A stretch of 64,000 nucleotides of DNA from Flavobacterium aciduliphilum (GCF_003268855.1 NZ_QLSZ01000002.1:220076-284075), one strand, 5' to 3'; positions 6,932 through 15,862 are shown, counted from the first letter of the stretch. Program-made: numbers and translations. The notes: generated from the letters alone by a model not told the origin.

Positions 6932-9775
6932 TTATATATAAGCCTCAATTGGAGCACAACTACAAACTAAATTTCGATCGCCGTATGCATCATCTACACG
7001 ACGAACACTAGGCCAAAATTTGTTTTCAGCAATATAGTCCAATGGAAAAGCCGCTTGTTCTCTGCTATATGGAAATTTCCAAGAATCAGCAGTTACCATT
7101 GCCAAAGTGTGAGGTGCATTATGTAAAACATTATTCAAATCTTCTTTTGTAGCTGCTTCAATTTCTTTTCTTATTGAAATTAGCGCATCACAAAAACGAT
7201 CCAATTCGGCCTTGTCCTCACTTTCAGTAGGCTCTATCATCAAGGTTCCTGCAACGGGGAACGAAACGGTTGGAGCATGAAAACCATAATCCATTAATCG
7301 TTTGGCAATATCGCCTACTTCAATTCCTTTTTCTTTGAAAGCTCTACAGTCTAAAATCATTTCGTGAGCGGCTCTACCCATTTCTCCTGAATATAAAACA
7401 GGATAATGCGACTCTAAGCGTGCTTTCATATAATTTGCATTTAAAATGGCATATTGCGTAGCTTTTTTCAAACCTTCAGCACCCAACATCGTAATGTATC
7501 CATAAGAAATTAAACATACCAATGCCGAACCATAAGGCGCAGCAGAAATAGCGGTGATGGCTTCAACTCCTCCTGTTGGAATAATTGGATTGGTTGGTAA
7601 AAACGGAACTAATTTTTCGTTTACACAAATTGGACCCACACCTGGTCCACCACCACCATGAGGAATGGCAAAGGTTTTGTGTAGGTTTAAGTGACAGACA
7701 TCGGCTCCAATAGTTGCAGGATTGGTTAATCCCACTTGTGCATTCATATTTGCACCATCCATATAAACTAATCCGCCATTATCATGAATGATTTGTGTGA
7801 TTTCGCAAATAGCACTTTCAAAAACACCATGTGTGGATGGGTAAGTTACCATTAGACAAGAAAGATTGTCTTTGTGTTCAATAGCCCTTACTCTCAAATC
7901 TTCTACATCAATATTCCCATTTTCCATGGTTTTGGTTACGATAATTTGCATTCCTGCCATTGCTGCTGAGGCGGGATTAGTACCATGAGCCGAAGATGGA
8001 ATTAAACACACATTTCTGTGATGGTCACCACGAGATAAGTGATACGCACGAATGGCCATTAAACCTGCATATTCTCCTTGTGCACCCGAATTAGGTTGCA
8101 ATGTAGTACCAGCAAAACCAGTTACCACATTCAATTGATGCTCTAGTTTTTTCAGCATTATTTGATATCCTTCGGCTTGTTCTATCGGAGCAAATGGATG
8201 AATACTATTCCAGTTGGCCATAGATAATGGTAGCATTTCTGCCGCAGCATTCAATTTCATCGTACAAGAACCCAACGAAATCATGGAATGATTCAATGAT
8301 AAATCTTTACGCTCTAATTTTTTAATATAACGCATCAATTGACTTTCAGAATGATGGCTGTTGAAAACTTCGTGAGTTAAGAAAGCGGATTTTCGTTCTA
8401 AAGAAGCAGGAATACTATTTGAAGAAGATGCCTCAGAAAGCGTAAAACATTCTTTTCCTATGGCTTCTGCAAAAATAGAAATGATTTGATTCAAATCGGA
8501 AAGAGACGTGGTTTCATTTACCGAAATTGAAAGGGTTTCGTTATCGATATAAAAGAAATTTACTTCATGTTTTTCTGCAACAGGTTTTACTTTAGAGGCA
8601 TCTGCTTTTACAGCAATCGTATCAAAGAACGAAGTGTTGGTGTTGTAAATACCTAATTTATTTAAAGCATCTGCTAATGTTACTGCCGAAGCATGTACTT
8701 TATTAGCAATATATTTCAATCCATTTGGTCCATGGTACACCGCATACATTCCAGCCATAACCGCTAATAAAACTTGAGCGGTACAAATATTAGAAGTTGC
8801 TTTTTCACGTTTAATATGTTGCTCTCGAGTACCTAAAGCCATTCTCAAAGCTCGATTTCCATTAGCGTCTATAGTTACTCCAATGATTCTTCCTGGCATC
8901 GAACGTTTGTATTCTTCTTTGGTAGCAAAAAAGGCTGCGTGAGGTCCGCCGTAACCCATAGGAATTCCGAATCGTTGTGTAGTTCCTACGACCACATCGG
9001 CACCAAATTCGCCAGGGGGTGTTAGTTTTACTAATGATAAAATATCAGCAGCTACTGCAACTTTTATTTCTTTCTCATGTGCATTAGCTATGAAACTTGA
9101 ATAGTCATATAGTTGACCAAATTTTCCGGGATATTGTAATATAGCTCCAAAATAGTCGTCAGAAAAATTAAAGGTTTCGTGATTTCCGACTACCAATTCT
9201 ATTCCTTTTGGGGTTGAACGTGTTTGTAAAACCGATAAAGTTTGAGGTAAAAGTTCATCAGAGACAAAGAATTTCAAGACATTGTTTTTCTTTTGTTCTC
9301 TCGTTCTGACATCGAATAATAGCGCCATAGCTTCTGCAGCTGCAGTTCCTTCATCAAGAAGTGAAGCGTTTGCGATCTCCATACCTGTTAATTCTATAAT
9401 GGTGGTTTGGAAATTTAAAATGGCTTCCAATCGACCTTGAGCAATTTCAGCTTGATAAGGAGTATAAGCAGTGTACCATCCTGGGTTTTCAAAGATGTTT
9501 CGTTGAATTACAGCAGGGATTACCGTTGGGTGATATCCTAATCCAATGTAGGATTTGAATATTTTGTTTTTAGTTCCTAAGTTTTGAATATGCGATAAAT
9601 ACTCGAATTCAGATAACGCAGGTTCTAAATTTAATTCGTTTTTTAAACGAATGTCGTCTGGTATAGTCTCATAAATCAATTGCTCTATAGAAGCTACTCC
9701 TATAGTTTTCAACATAGTTTGTAGGTCGTTTTCATTGGGACCTATGTGGCGTAATGCAAATGCGTCGGTTCTCAT
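6932..9775 (-). CDS. gcvP: Glycine dehydrogenase (decarboxylating), P protein of the glycine cleavage system
   Basis: The 947-residue single-chain P protein decarboxylates glycine with pyridoxal phosphate and passes the aminomethyl group to the lipoyl H protein. The PLP lysine is Lys700 in NLHKTFAIPHGGGGPG. Length and organisation match the fused (P1+P2) homodimeric form, not the split GcvPA/GcvPB form. The T and H protein genes are not in the window. A candidate -7 box lies about 57 bases upstream, and the 5' leader contains a small hairpin. It ends in a strong terminator. Confidence 0.97.
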   Translation of the reverse strand: MRTDAFALRHIGPNENDLQTMLKTIGVASIEQLIYETIPDDIRLKNELNLEPALSEFEYLSHIQNLGTKNKIFKSYIGLGYHPTVIPAVIQRNIFENPGWYTAYTPYQAEIAQGRLEAILNFQTTIIELTGMEIANASLLDEGTAAAEAMALLFDVRTREQKKNNVLKFFVSDELLPQTLSVLQTRSTPKGIELVVGNHETFNFSDDYFGAILQYPGKFGQLYDYSSFIANAHEKEIKVAVAADILSLVKLTPPGEFGADVVVGTTQRFGIPMGYGGPHAAFFATKEEYKRSMPGRIIGVTIDANGNRALRMALGTREQHIKREKATSNICTAQVLLAVMAGMYAVYHGPNGLKYIANKVHASAVTLADALNKLGIYNTNTSFFDTIAVKADASKVKPVAEKHEVNFFYIDNETLSISVNETTSLSDLNQIISIFAEAIGKECFTLSEASSSNSIPASLERKSAFLTHEVFNSHHSESQLMRYIKKLERKDLSLNHSMISLGSCTMKLNAAAEMLPLSMANWNSIHPFAPIEQAEGYQIMLKKLEHQLNVVTGFAGTTLQPNSGAQGEYAGLMAIRAYHLSRGDHHRNVCLIPSSAHGTNPASAAMAGMQIIVTKTMENGNIDVEDLRVRAIEHKDNLSCLMVTYPSTHGVFESAICEITQIIHDNGGLVYMDGANMNAQVGLTNPATIGADVCHLNLHKTFAIPHGGGGPGVGPICVNEKLVPFLPTNPIIPTGGVEAITAISAAPYGSALVCLISYGYITMLGAEGLKKATQYAILNANYMKARLESHYPVLYSGEMGRAAHEMILDCRAFKEKGIEVGDIAKRLMDYGFHAPTVSFPVAGTLMIEPTESEDKAELDRFCDALISIRKEIEAATKEDLNNVLHNAPHTLAMVTADSWKFPYSREQAAFPLDYIAENKFWPSVRRVDDAYGDRNLVCSCAPIEAYI

Positions 9776-9802
9776 TAAATAAATTCTTTAATAATCTATA
9801 TC

Positions 9803-9839
9803 GCTCTTTTGTAAGAGCTATTTTCGGTTAACAAAAGTA
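9803..9839 (-). promoter_or_regulatory. gcvP promoter -7 box and leader hairpin
   Basis: On the minus strand TACTTTTG (9839-9832) matches TAnnTTTG. The expected leader of about 50 bases contains a six-pair hairpin with arms at 9818-9813 and 9808-9803 and a four-base loop. It is too short to be a glycine riboswitch, and the -33 element is not clear. Confidence 0.45.
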
Positions 9840-9925
9840 CTTATTAAACTTTTAATTTTATAGTAAATAAGATGTAATATTTTGAGAATTTGTTAACCAA
9901 ATTCAGGTCTTATTAACAGAATGAT

Positions 9926-9933
9926 TAGTTTTG
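9926..9933 (+). promoter_or_regulatory. -7 element ending 4 bases before the UbiA-like gene
   Basis: TAGTTTTG fits TAnnTTTG and is followed by CAGT and the GTG start at 9938. Transcription from this box would begin at or next to the start codon. No TTG lies within the usual -33 distance. Confidence 0.4.
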
Positions 9934-9937
9934 CAGT

Positions 9938-10753
9938 GTGCGATTTTTACAAAAACTACTCGATTTTTACATCAATTCAAGCATACATGTTGCTTTGTCG
10001 GCGTATGCATTGGTACAATTAACCCAGATTTTATTTGCGATTTCGAATGATTTTACTACTTCAAAATTTGTTTTTTTTGGAACTATTGTCGGTTATAATT
10101 TCGTAAAATATGATGCTTTAGCAAGACCTAAAAAAGTGCCAATGACAATTCCTTTAAAAGGCATTGTTTTTTTGAGTTTTTTGAGTTTGATAGCCACAGG
10201 ATATTATTTTTTTCAACTACAAAAAACAACACAAATTATAGGTTTTGTATTTATGATAATCACTTTATTATATACCGTCCCCTTTTTTCCTAACCAAATA
10301 AATGCTCGAAATTGGGCTGGAATTAAAATTTACATAGTATCCTTGTGTTGGGTTGGAGTAACTCTTTTATTACCGATATTAAACAATAATTTACCCTTTA
10401 CCCATTATTTTTTTCTAGTAACTACACAACGATTTATTCTAATTTTTGTGTTGGTATTGATTTTTGAAATTATTGATTTAAAATTCGATGATACACATTT
10501 AAAAACTGTACCGCAGCAAATAGGTGTAGTTAAAACAAAGAAAGCAGGTGTTTTATTGATGATTTTCTTTGTTTTAGTAGAATTTTTCTCGACCAATTTT
10601 AGAATAGATTTCTTTATTTTAAAATTGTGTTTGACAATAACAACGATTTTATTCCTGTTGTTTTCAAATGAAAATCGTTCACGTTACTATGCTTCTTTTT
10701 GGGTGGAGAGCATTCCAATTTTTTGGTGGTTATTTTTGATGTTTTTTAAATAA
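9938..10753 (+). CDS. UbiA prenyltransferase-like membrane protein
   Basis: The 271-residue protein has about eight membrane segments. A DLKFDD block at residues 180-185 followed by KTVPQQIG matches the second UbiA motif (DxxxD then T-(L/V)-P-x-x-x-G). At the first motif position only GYNFVKYDA (52-60) is found, a reduced form of NDxxDxxxD, so catalytic activity is uncertain. The start codon is GTG; no in-frame ATG precedes residue 69, and a later start would remove the first helices and motif. The gene is divergent from gcvP and likely of flavobacterial origin with no obvious pathway partner nearby. UbiA-like fold: fairly confident; function: unknown. Confidence 0.75.
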   Translation: MRFLQKLLDFYINSSIHVALSAYALVQLTQILFAISNDFTTSKFVFFGTIVGYNFVKYDALARPKKVPMTIPLKGIVFLSFLSLIATGYYFFQLQKTTQIIGFVFMIITLLYTVPFFPNQINARNWAGIKIYIVSLCWVGVTLLLPILNNNLPFTHYFFLVTTQRFILIFVLVLIFEIIDLKFDDTHLKTVPQQIGVVKTKKAGVLLMIFFVLVEFFSTNFRIDFFILKLCLTITTILFLLFSNENRSRYYASFWVESIPIFWWLFLMFFK

Positions 10754-10779
10754 AAAACCGAAGTGTCTTCTCACATCGG
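10752..10779. terminator. Hairpin terminator between the UbiA-like gene and M3 peptidase
   Basis: Arms CCGAAGTG (10758-10765) and CACATCGG (10772-10779) pair with one A-A mismatch around a six-base loop. On the minus strand the hairpin is followed by six T residues, so it serves the M3 peptidase gene best; it may also stop the plus-strand gene. Confidence 0.7.
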
Positions 10780-10784
10780 CTCTT

Positions 10785-10816
10785 TACTTCGTACTTCGTA
10801 TTTTGTAACTCGTAAT
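10785..10816. repeat. Degenerate short-unit repeat spacer (ACTTCGT units)
   Basis: TACTTCGTACTTCGTA is followed by two decayed copies up to the peptidase stop codon. The unit resembles but is not identical to those at 5180 and 6899. Confidence 0.45.
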
Positions 10817-12841
10817 TTATATTAGCCCAGCACGTTTCAACAAAGCATCCGCTTTCGGTTCTTGACCTCTAAAACGCTTGTACAATTCCATCGGCAATTC
10901 GGTGCCTCCTTTTGAAAGTACATGTTCTTTAAATTGGGTTGCGACATCTTTATTAAAAATGCCTTTCTCTTGAAAATAGGCAAACGCATCCGCATCCAAT
11001 ACTTCGGCCCATTTATAACTGTAATAACCCGAAGAATAACCGCCTTGGAAAATATGTGAAAACGAAGTACTCATGCAATTTTCTGCCACATCTGGATATA
11101 ACGAAGCAATTTCCATAGCTTGTTTTTCAAAAGCTTTGACATCAATAATGGTTTGTGATTTTCCATGATACGCCATGTCCAAGATACCAAAACTCAATTG
11201 GCGCAACGTTGCCATACCTTCTAAAAAGCTGGCACTTTCTTTGATTTTGTTTACGTATTCTTGGGGAATAATTTCGCCTGTTTCATAATGTTTAGCAAAC
11301 AAAGCTAAGGCTTCGGGTTCGTAGCACCAATTTTCCATCACCTGACTTGGTAATTCCACAAAATCCCAATACACCGAAGTTCCTGACAAACTCGGATACG
11401 TCGTGTTGGCTAACATGCCGTGTAACGCGTGACCAAATTCATGAAACAAAGTGGTTACTTCATTAAAGGTGAGGAGTGAAGGTTTGGTTTCGGTTGGTGG
11501 TGTAAAATTGCAAACAATAGACACATGTGGTCGTTCGTTGATTCCGTTTTTAATGGCTTGCGATTTGTAAGAAGTCATCCAAGCGCCATTTCGTTTTACT
11601 TTTCTTGGAAAAAAATCGGAATAGAAAATGGCAACTAAATTGTTGTTTTCACCCAATACTTCAAAAGTTTGAACATCCTCGTGGTATTTGTCAATATCAA
11701 AAACTTCGTTGAATGTGATTCCGTATAATTTTTCGGCAATAGTAAACGCTCCGTTTAAAACATTCTCCAATTTGAAATACGGTTTTAAAATCTCATCATC
11801 AAAGTTGAATAATTTTTGTTTCAATTTCTCAGAATAGTAGCCACCGTCCCATTTTTCTAATTGTTCAATGCCATCTAATTCTTTTGCGAAAGCCGTTAAT
11901 TGCGCAAATTCTTTTTGAGCTGCATGTTTTGCTTTTTCCAATAAATCATTCAAAAAGGATTGTACTTTTTCTGGATTTTGAGCCATTCGTTCTTCCAAAA
12001 CAAAATGGGAATGTGATTCATGACCTAATAAATTGGCTCTTTTATGACGCAACTCCACAATGCGTTTAACATTTTCTTGGTTGTCGAATTCGTTATTTTG
12101 AAACGATTTTTTTCCAGCAGCAATAGCCATTTCTTTGCGTAATTCACGATGGTCCACATAGGTTACAAAGGGCAAATAGCTTGGAAAATCTAAGGTAAAA
12201 ATCCAGCCTTCCAAATTTTTAGATTTTGCTAAACTCGCTGCCATTTCTTTAGCGCCGTCAGGTAAACCTTTTAAATCTCCTTCATTGGTAATGTGCAATT
12301 GGTAATTGTTGGTTTCCGCCAAAACATTTTCTCCAAAAGTCAGTTTGAGTTTCGCTAATTCAGTATCGATTTCCCGTAATTTTAATTTGTCTTCTTCATT
12401 CAATAAAGCACCATTTCTAGAGAAACCTTTGAATTTTTTGTCTAATAAAGTGGCTTGTTCAGTAGTTAAAGTCAAAGCATCTTTTTGATCGTAAACGGAT
12501 TTTACTCGTTTAAATAAATCCTCATTTAAAGCAATGTCATTACTAAATTCAGTCAACAAAGGCGAAACTTCTTGTGCAATTTTTTGCATTTCGTCACAAG
12601 TCTCTGCCGAATTCAAATTAAAGAAAATGGACGATAATCGATCCAATGGTTCACCCGAAAAATCTAAAGCCACAATCGTGTTTTCAAATGTTGGTGCTTC
12701 TGGATTATTGATGATGGCGTCAATTTCGGCTTTGGCGCTAGCGATATTTTCTATAAAAGAAGGTTTGTAGTCTTCTAATTTTATTTGCGAAAAAGGTGCT
12801 GTGTTATGTTTGGTGTTGAATGTTGAGGTAAGTGTTTTCAT
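10817..12841 (-). CDS. M3 family zinc oligopeptidase (Dcp/oligopeptidase A type)
   Basis: The 674-residue cytoplasmic-type metallopeptidase carries FHEFGHALHGM, the HExxH zinc site of thimet-like M3 peptidases, with the third ligand glutamate expected in DFVELPSQVMENW about 25 residues later. Length fits peptidyl-dipeptidase Dcp or oligopeptidase A, which finish the degradation of short peptides. No signal peptide is seen. Sequence alone does not separate Dcp from oligopeptidase A here. It lies downstream of purE on the same strand, with a palindromic element in the 61-base gap only 11 bases before its ATG. Confidence 0.92.
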   Translation of the reverse strand: MKTLTSTFNTKHNTAPFSQIKLEDYKPSFIENIASAKAEIDAIINNPEAPTFENTIVALDFSGEPLDRLSSIFFNLNSAETCDEMQKIAQEVSPLLTEFSNDIALNEDLFKRVKSVYDQKDALTLTTEQATLLDKKFKGFSRNGALLNEEDKLKLREIDTELAKLKLTFGENVLAETNNYQLHITNEGDLKGLPDGAKEMAASLAKSKNLEGWIFTLDFPSYLPFVTYVDHRELRKEMAIAAGKKSFQNNEFDNQENVKRIVELRHKRANLLGHESHSHFVLEERMAQNPEKVQSFLNDLLEKAKHAAQKEFAQLTAFAKELDGIEQLEKWDGGYYSEKLKQKLFNFDDEILKPYFKLENVLNGAFTIAEKLYGITFNEVFDIDKYHEDVQTFEVLGENNNLVAIFYSDFFPRKVKRNGAWMTSYKSQAIKNGINERPHVSIVCNFTPPTETKPSLLTFNEVTTLFHEFGHALHGMLANTTYPSLSGTSVYWDFVELPSQVMENWCYEPEALALFAKHYETGEIIPQEYVNKIKESASFLEGMATLRQLSFGILDMAYHGKSQTIIDVKAFEKQAMEIASLYPDVAENCMSTSFSHIFQGGYSSGYYSYKWAEVLDADAFAYFQEKGIFNKDVATQFKEHVLSKGGTELPMELYKRFRGQEPKADALLKRAGLI

Positions 12842-12852
12842 TTTTTACGATT

Positions 12853-12885
12853 AACCCTGTCAGAGTTTTGAACTCTGACAGGGTT
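12853..12885. repeat. Perfect 15-bp palindrome, REP-like
   Basis: Arms 12853-12867 (AACCCTGTCAGAGTT) and 12871-12885 are exact inverse copies with a TTG loop. It lies between purE and the M3 peptidase gene. On the minus strand, the direction of both genes, no T-run follows, so it is not a typical terminator. CCTGTCAG/CTGACAGG palindromes are, from memory, common dispersed elements in flavobacterial genomes. Confidence 0.75.
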
Positions 12886-12902
12886 TTATAATTAATATAA
12901 TT

Positions 12903-13388
12903 TTATTTTTTTATTTCAGATGCTGCTTTATTCACAGCTTCTTTCAGACTTTCTTTATAAAAAATGATTTTGTCTAAGACACATTTATCATGACTTCCAA
13001 TAATTTGTGCGGCAAGAATTCCGGCATTTTTGGCTCCGTTTAAAGCAACCGTTGCCACAGGAACGCCACCAGGCATTTGCAAAATCGACAAAACCGAATC
13101 CCAACCATCAATAGAGTTGCTCGATTTTACTGGAACTCCAATGACAGGAAGAGGTGACATAGAAGCAACCATTCCAGGTAAATGAGCCGCACCACCAGCA
13201 CCAGCTATAATTACTGAAATACCACGAGTATGTGCGTTTTTACTAAAATCAAATAACTTTTCGGGAGTACGATGTGCCGAAACTATATCAACCTCAGTTT
13301 CGATGTCAAATCCTTTTAAAATGTCGATGGCTTCTTGCATTACGGGCATATCGGAGATGCTTCCCATTATTATGGCTACTTTGCTCAT
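12903..13388 (-). CDS. purE: N5-carboxyaminoimidazole ribonucleotide mutase
   Basis: The 161-residue enzyme converts N5-CAIR to CAIR in purine synthesis. The N-terminus has the class I PurE signature MGSISDMPVM, followed by SAHRTP (residues about 39-44) and the glycine-rich GAGGAAHLPGMVAS. Class I PurE works with PurK, encoded immediately upstream on the same strand, so this organism uses the two-step ATP-dependent route. The 77-base gap between the two genes holds degenerate repeat units. Confidence 0.96.
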   Translation of the reverse strand: MSKVAIIMGSISDMPVMQEAIDILKGFDIETEVDIVSAHRTPEKLFDFSKNAHTRGISVIIAGAGGAAHLPGMVASMSPLPVIGVPVKSSNSIDGWDSVLSILQMPGGVPVATVALNGAKNAGILAAQIIGSHDKCVLDKIIFYKESLKEAVNKAASEIKK

Positions 13389-13392
13389 TATT

Positions 13393-13475
13393 TTGTTTAA
13401 TGTTGTTTAAATTGTTTATTAGTTTAAAGCTGTTTCTATTGACTACGACCGAAAACTGCGACTGATTACTGAACG
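13393..13475. repeat. Two short-unit repeat runs between purE and purK
   Basis: TTGTTTAA occurs at 13393-13400 and 13403-13410 with a near copy at 13412-13419. A second run (13441-13475) is built of ACTG/CGACTGA-type units and continues into the last codons of purK, which ends at 13466. Confidence 0.45.
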
Positions 13476-14623
13476 CTAATCACTCTAATACTATTCTTAA
13501 CTTCCTCAGCAACTCTCCTTGCTTCTGTCATATTTTCATTGACAATGGTAACGTGTCCCATTTTTCGGAACGGTCGTGTTTCTCTTTTACCGTAAATGTG
13601 AGGTGTTACGCCATCTATTGCCATTATTTTTTCGATATTTTCATATACGACTGGTCCCGAAAAACCTTCAGCACCGACCAAGTTTACCATAATTCCAGCA
13701 ACTTTACTAGCGGTGTTTCCTAAAGGTAAGTTTAAAATAGAGCGCAAATGATTTTCAAATTGCGACGTATAACTCGCTTCTATCGAATAATGTCCCGAAT
13801 TGTGTGGTCTTGGAGCCACTTCGTTGACTAAAATTTCATCGTCCTCAGTTTGAAATAGTTCCACAGCTAATAAACCAACATGGTTGTATGCTTCTGAAAC
13901 GTTTAAGGCTATTTCGGTAGCTTTTTGGGCGACTTTTTCATCAATTCGAGCTGGACAAATCACATATTCTACTTGATTGGCTTCGGGATGGAATTCCATT
14001 CCCACCACAGGATAGGTTTTGACTTCACCCGAAACGGAACGTGCAACAATTACTGCTAATTCATTTTTGTAGGGCACTATTTGTTCAGCGATACATTCTA
14101 CATCAGGTAAATTGTTTAAATCGGATGCACTACGTACAATTTTAACACCGTTTCCGTCATATCCAAATTGAGCGCATTTCCATACGAATGGAAATTCTAA
14201 TTCATCTTTTTCTAATGATTTTCTCAAATCATTCAAATCTACGAATCGTTGATGTGGCGCCGTTGGAATGTTATGTTCAACATAAAAATCTTTTTGACGA
14301 CCTTTATTTTGAATCAATCGCAATGTTTTTGGTGATGGAAATATTACTAAACCTTCTTCTTCTAATTTGTCTAATGCATCAAGATTTACATTTTCAATTT
14401 CTATGGTTAAAAGATTTACCATTTTTCCAAACTGATAAACGGTGTCATAATCCATTAAACTTCCTCTGTAAAAAGCATTACAACTGTATCTTGCAGGCGC
14501 TTCTTCGCTTGGATCTAAAACCAAGGTTTGGATATCGAATTTTCGGTTTTCGGTCAATAGCATTTTGCCCAATTGTCCACCGCCGAGAATTCCTAATTTA
14601 AAATCGGATGAAAAATAATTCAT
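13466..14623 (-). CDS. purK: N5-carboxyaminoimidazole ribonucleotide synthase
   Basis: The 385-residue ATP-grasp enzyme makes N5-CAIR from AIR, bicarbonate and ATP. The N-terminus has the nucleotide-fold motif GILGGGQLGKML, and the C-terminal half contains EVAPRPHNSGHYS, conserved in PurK. I choose the ATG at 14623, which begins MNYFSSDF. An in-frame ATG at 14656 would add 11 residues, but a good promoter (TTG, 18-base spacer, TATCTTTG at 14651-14644) places transcription start near 14640, downstream of that codon. The gene heads a purK-purE unit. Confidence 0.95.
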   Translation of the reverse strand: MNYFSSDFKLGILGGGQLGKMLLTENRKFDIQTLVLDPSEEAPARYSCNAFYRGSLMDYDTVYQFGKMVNLLTIEIENVNLDALDKLEEEGLVIFPSPKTLRLIQNKGRQKDFYVEHNIPTAPHQRFVDLNDLRKSLEKDELEFPFVWKCAQFGYDGNGVKIVRSASDLNNLPDVECIAEQIVPYKNELAVIVARSVSGEVKTYPVVGMEFHPEANQVEYVICPARIDEKVAQKATEIALNVSEAYNHVGLLAVELFQTEDDEILVNEVAPRPHNSGHYSIEASYTSQFENHLRSILNLPLGNTASKVAGIMVNLVGAEGFSGPVVYENIEKIMAIDGVTPHIYGKRETRPFRKMGHVTIVNENMTEARRVAEEVKNSIRVISVQ

Positions 14624-14643
14624 TTGTAGTAGTTGTGTTTGCG

Positions 14644-14672
14644 CAAAGATAAACATTTGAAAATTATTTCAA
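14644..14672 (-). promoter_or_regulatory. purK promoter (-33 TTG, -7 TATCTTTG)
   Basis: On the minus strand TTG (14672-14670) and TATCTTTG (14651-14644) are separated by 18 bases, inside the 17-23 range reported for Flavobacterium promoters. The -33 element lies within the 3' end of the upstream gene. The position decides the purK start. Confidence 0.7.
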
Positions 14673-15197
14673 TCGCTTCAAAATATCTTTTGTAGCAGCT
14701 ATATAACCTGGAGTTTGTTTTTTTAAATCACGAGTCAATAAGATTTTTAATTCGTCATTTACCCAATCGTATTTTTTGCCAAGTTGATATAAAGCGCGCA
14801 TCGAATAGGCTGCAGTTGCTGCTAAATCGCTTTCAATTAATCGATCTAAACAAGTTTCGATTATTTTTTCCTCTTGGAATTCAGTTAACAGAACTTTTGT
14901 GTTTTGTGTTAAAAACATACAGATTTTCGAAGTTGGTCGTAACGCCGGATTGTTTTTGAAATTGGGTAATGCTTCACAAAAATCGTCTATAAATGGTATA
15001 AATAATTCTATTCGTTCCTCACAAATTAATTCCAAAATCCAGCAAGCTTTGTGGTGATTTTTGTCTTTTGTATTGAATGCAATCTCGGTTAAGTCACTTA
15101 AATAGTTGGGATTAGCAAAAATGAATTCTTTGTTGTCATCTCTACTTTTTCGATGCGCCGTACTTTTAGCTATTTGATTATAAAATTCTGCATTCAT
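14664..15197 (-). CDS. Conserved hypothetical helical protein, HEAT-like
   Basis: The 177-residue protein is soluble and almost entirely helical, with repeated helix-pair patterns such as KACWILELICEER and AAYSMRALYQLG that resemble HEAT repeats. It has no catalytic motif I can identify. The gene is divergent from hpt and directly upstream of purK, whose promoter overlaps its last codons, so its sitting in a purine neighbourhood (purK, purE, hpt, adk) may matter or be accidental. Confidence 0.75.
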   Translation of the reverse strand: MNAEFYNQIAKSTAHRKSRDDNKEFIFANPNYLSDLTEIAFNTKDKNHHKACWILELICEERIELFIPFIDDFCEALPNFKNNPALRPTSKICMFLTQNTKVLLTEFQEEKIIETCLDRLIESDLAATAAYSMRALYQLGKKYDWVNDELKILLTRDLKKQTPGYIAATKDILKRLK

Positions 15198-15235
15198 TGT
15201 GTAAATATATTAAATTAGCAAAAAAGTCAAAATAC

Positions 15236-15268
15236 TTGTTACTAAATAGTTATTAGTTCGTAAATTTG
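15236..15268 (+). promoter_or_regulatory. hpt promoter (-33 TTG, -7 TAAATTTG)
   Basis: TTG at 15236-15238 and TAAATTTG at 15261-15268 are 22 bases apart, within the Flavobacterium range. The expected transcript starts about 25 bases before the hpt ATG. Confidence 0.7.
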
Positions 15269-15296
15269 CCTCTTTATTTTTAAAAACAACAACACA

Positions 15297-15827
15297 ATGA
15301 TACATCTTCACGATAAAACATTCGAGCCATTTATTTCTTCAGAAGAAATTGATTTCGCAATTGCAAATATGGCCAAACAAATGGATGATGACTTTTTTGA
15401 TGAGGTTCCAGTTTTTGTTGGGATTCTAAATGGTTCTTTTATGGTGATGTCCGATTTGATGAAGCACTACAGAGGAATGTGTGAAGTGAGTTTTATGAAA
15501 ATGGCTTCGTATGAAGGAATGCAATCTACAAATGACGTTAAACAATTAATCGGAATCAACGAAAATTTAGAAGGAAGAACCGTGGTTATTGTTGAAGATA
15601 TTGTAGATACAGGAAACACCATTGAAGAATTGAAAACGATTTTTAAAGAAAAAGGGGTGAAGCATCTTAAAATAGCAACCTTATTTTTCAAACCTGATGC
15701 CTACAAAAAAGATATTAAAATTGATTACATCGGAATCAGAATCCCTAACAAATTCATCGTTGGTTACGGTTTAGACTACGACGGACTAGGAAGAAATTTA
15801 GCCGATGTTTACCAATTAGCAAAATAA
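15297..15827 (+). CDS. hpt: Hypoxanthine phosphoribosyltransferase
   Basis: The 176-residue purine-salvage enzyme makes IMP (and GMP) from free bases and PRPP. The PRPP-binding motif VVIVEDIVDTGNT lies at about residues 99-111 and a GILNGSFMVMSDL loop at 42-54. It is followed after 35 bases by adk, so purine salvage and adenylate kinase are likely co-transcribed from the promoter at 15236-15268. Confidence 0.95.
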   Translation: MIHLHDKTFEPFISSEEIDFAIANMAKQMDDDFFDEVPVFVGILNGSFMVMSDLMKHYRGMCEVSFMKMASYEGMQSTNDVKQLIGINENLEGRTVVIVEDIVDTGNTIEELKTIFKEKGVKHLKIATLFFKPDAYKKDIKIDYIGIRIPNKFIVGYGLDYDGLGRNLADVYQLAK

Positions 15828-15856
15828 TTCATAATTTATAATTTAAAATTAAAAAT
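15824..15856. repeat. AT-only short-unit spacer between hpt and adk
   Basis: ATAATTCATAATTTATAATT and a decayed continuation form a run of AATTTAT-type units. It shows no promoter box. Confidence 0.35.
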
Positions 15857-15862
15857 AACACA

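Noticed and set aside
9776..9937. Glycine riboswitch upstream of gcvP
   Set aside because: The predicted leader is only about 50 bases and lacks the aptamer core; only a simple stem is seen.
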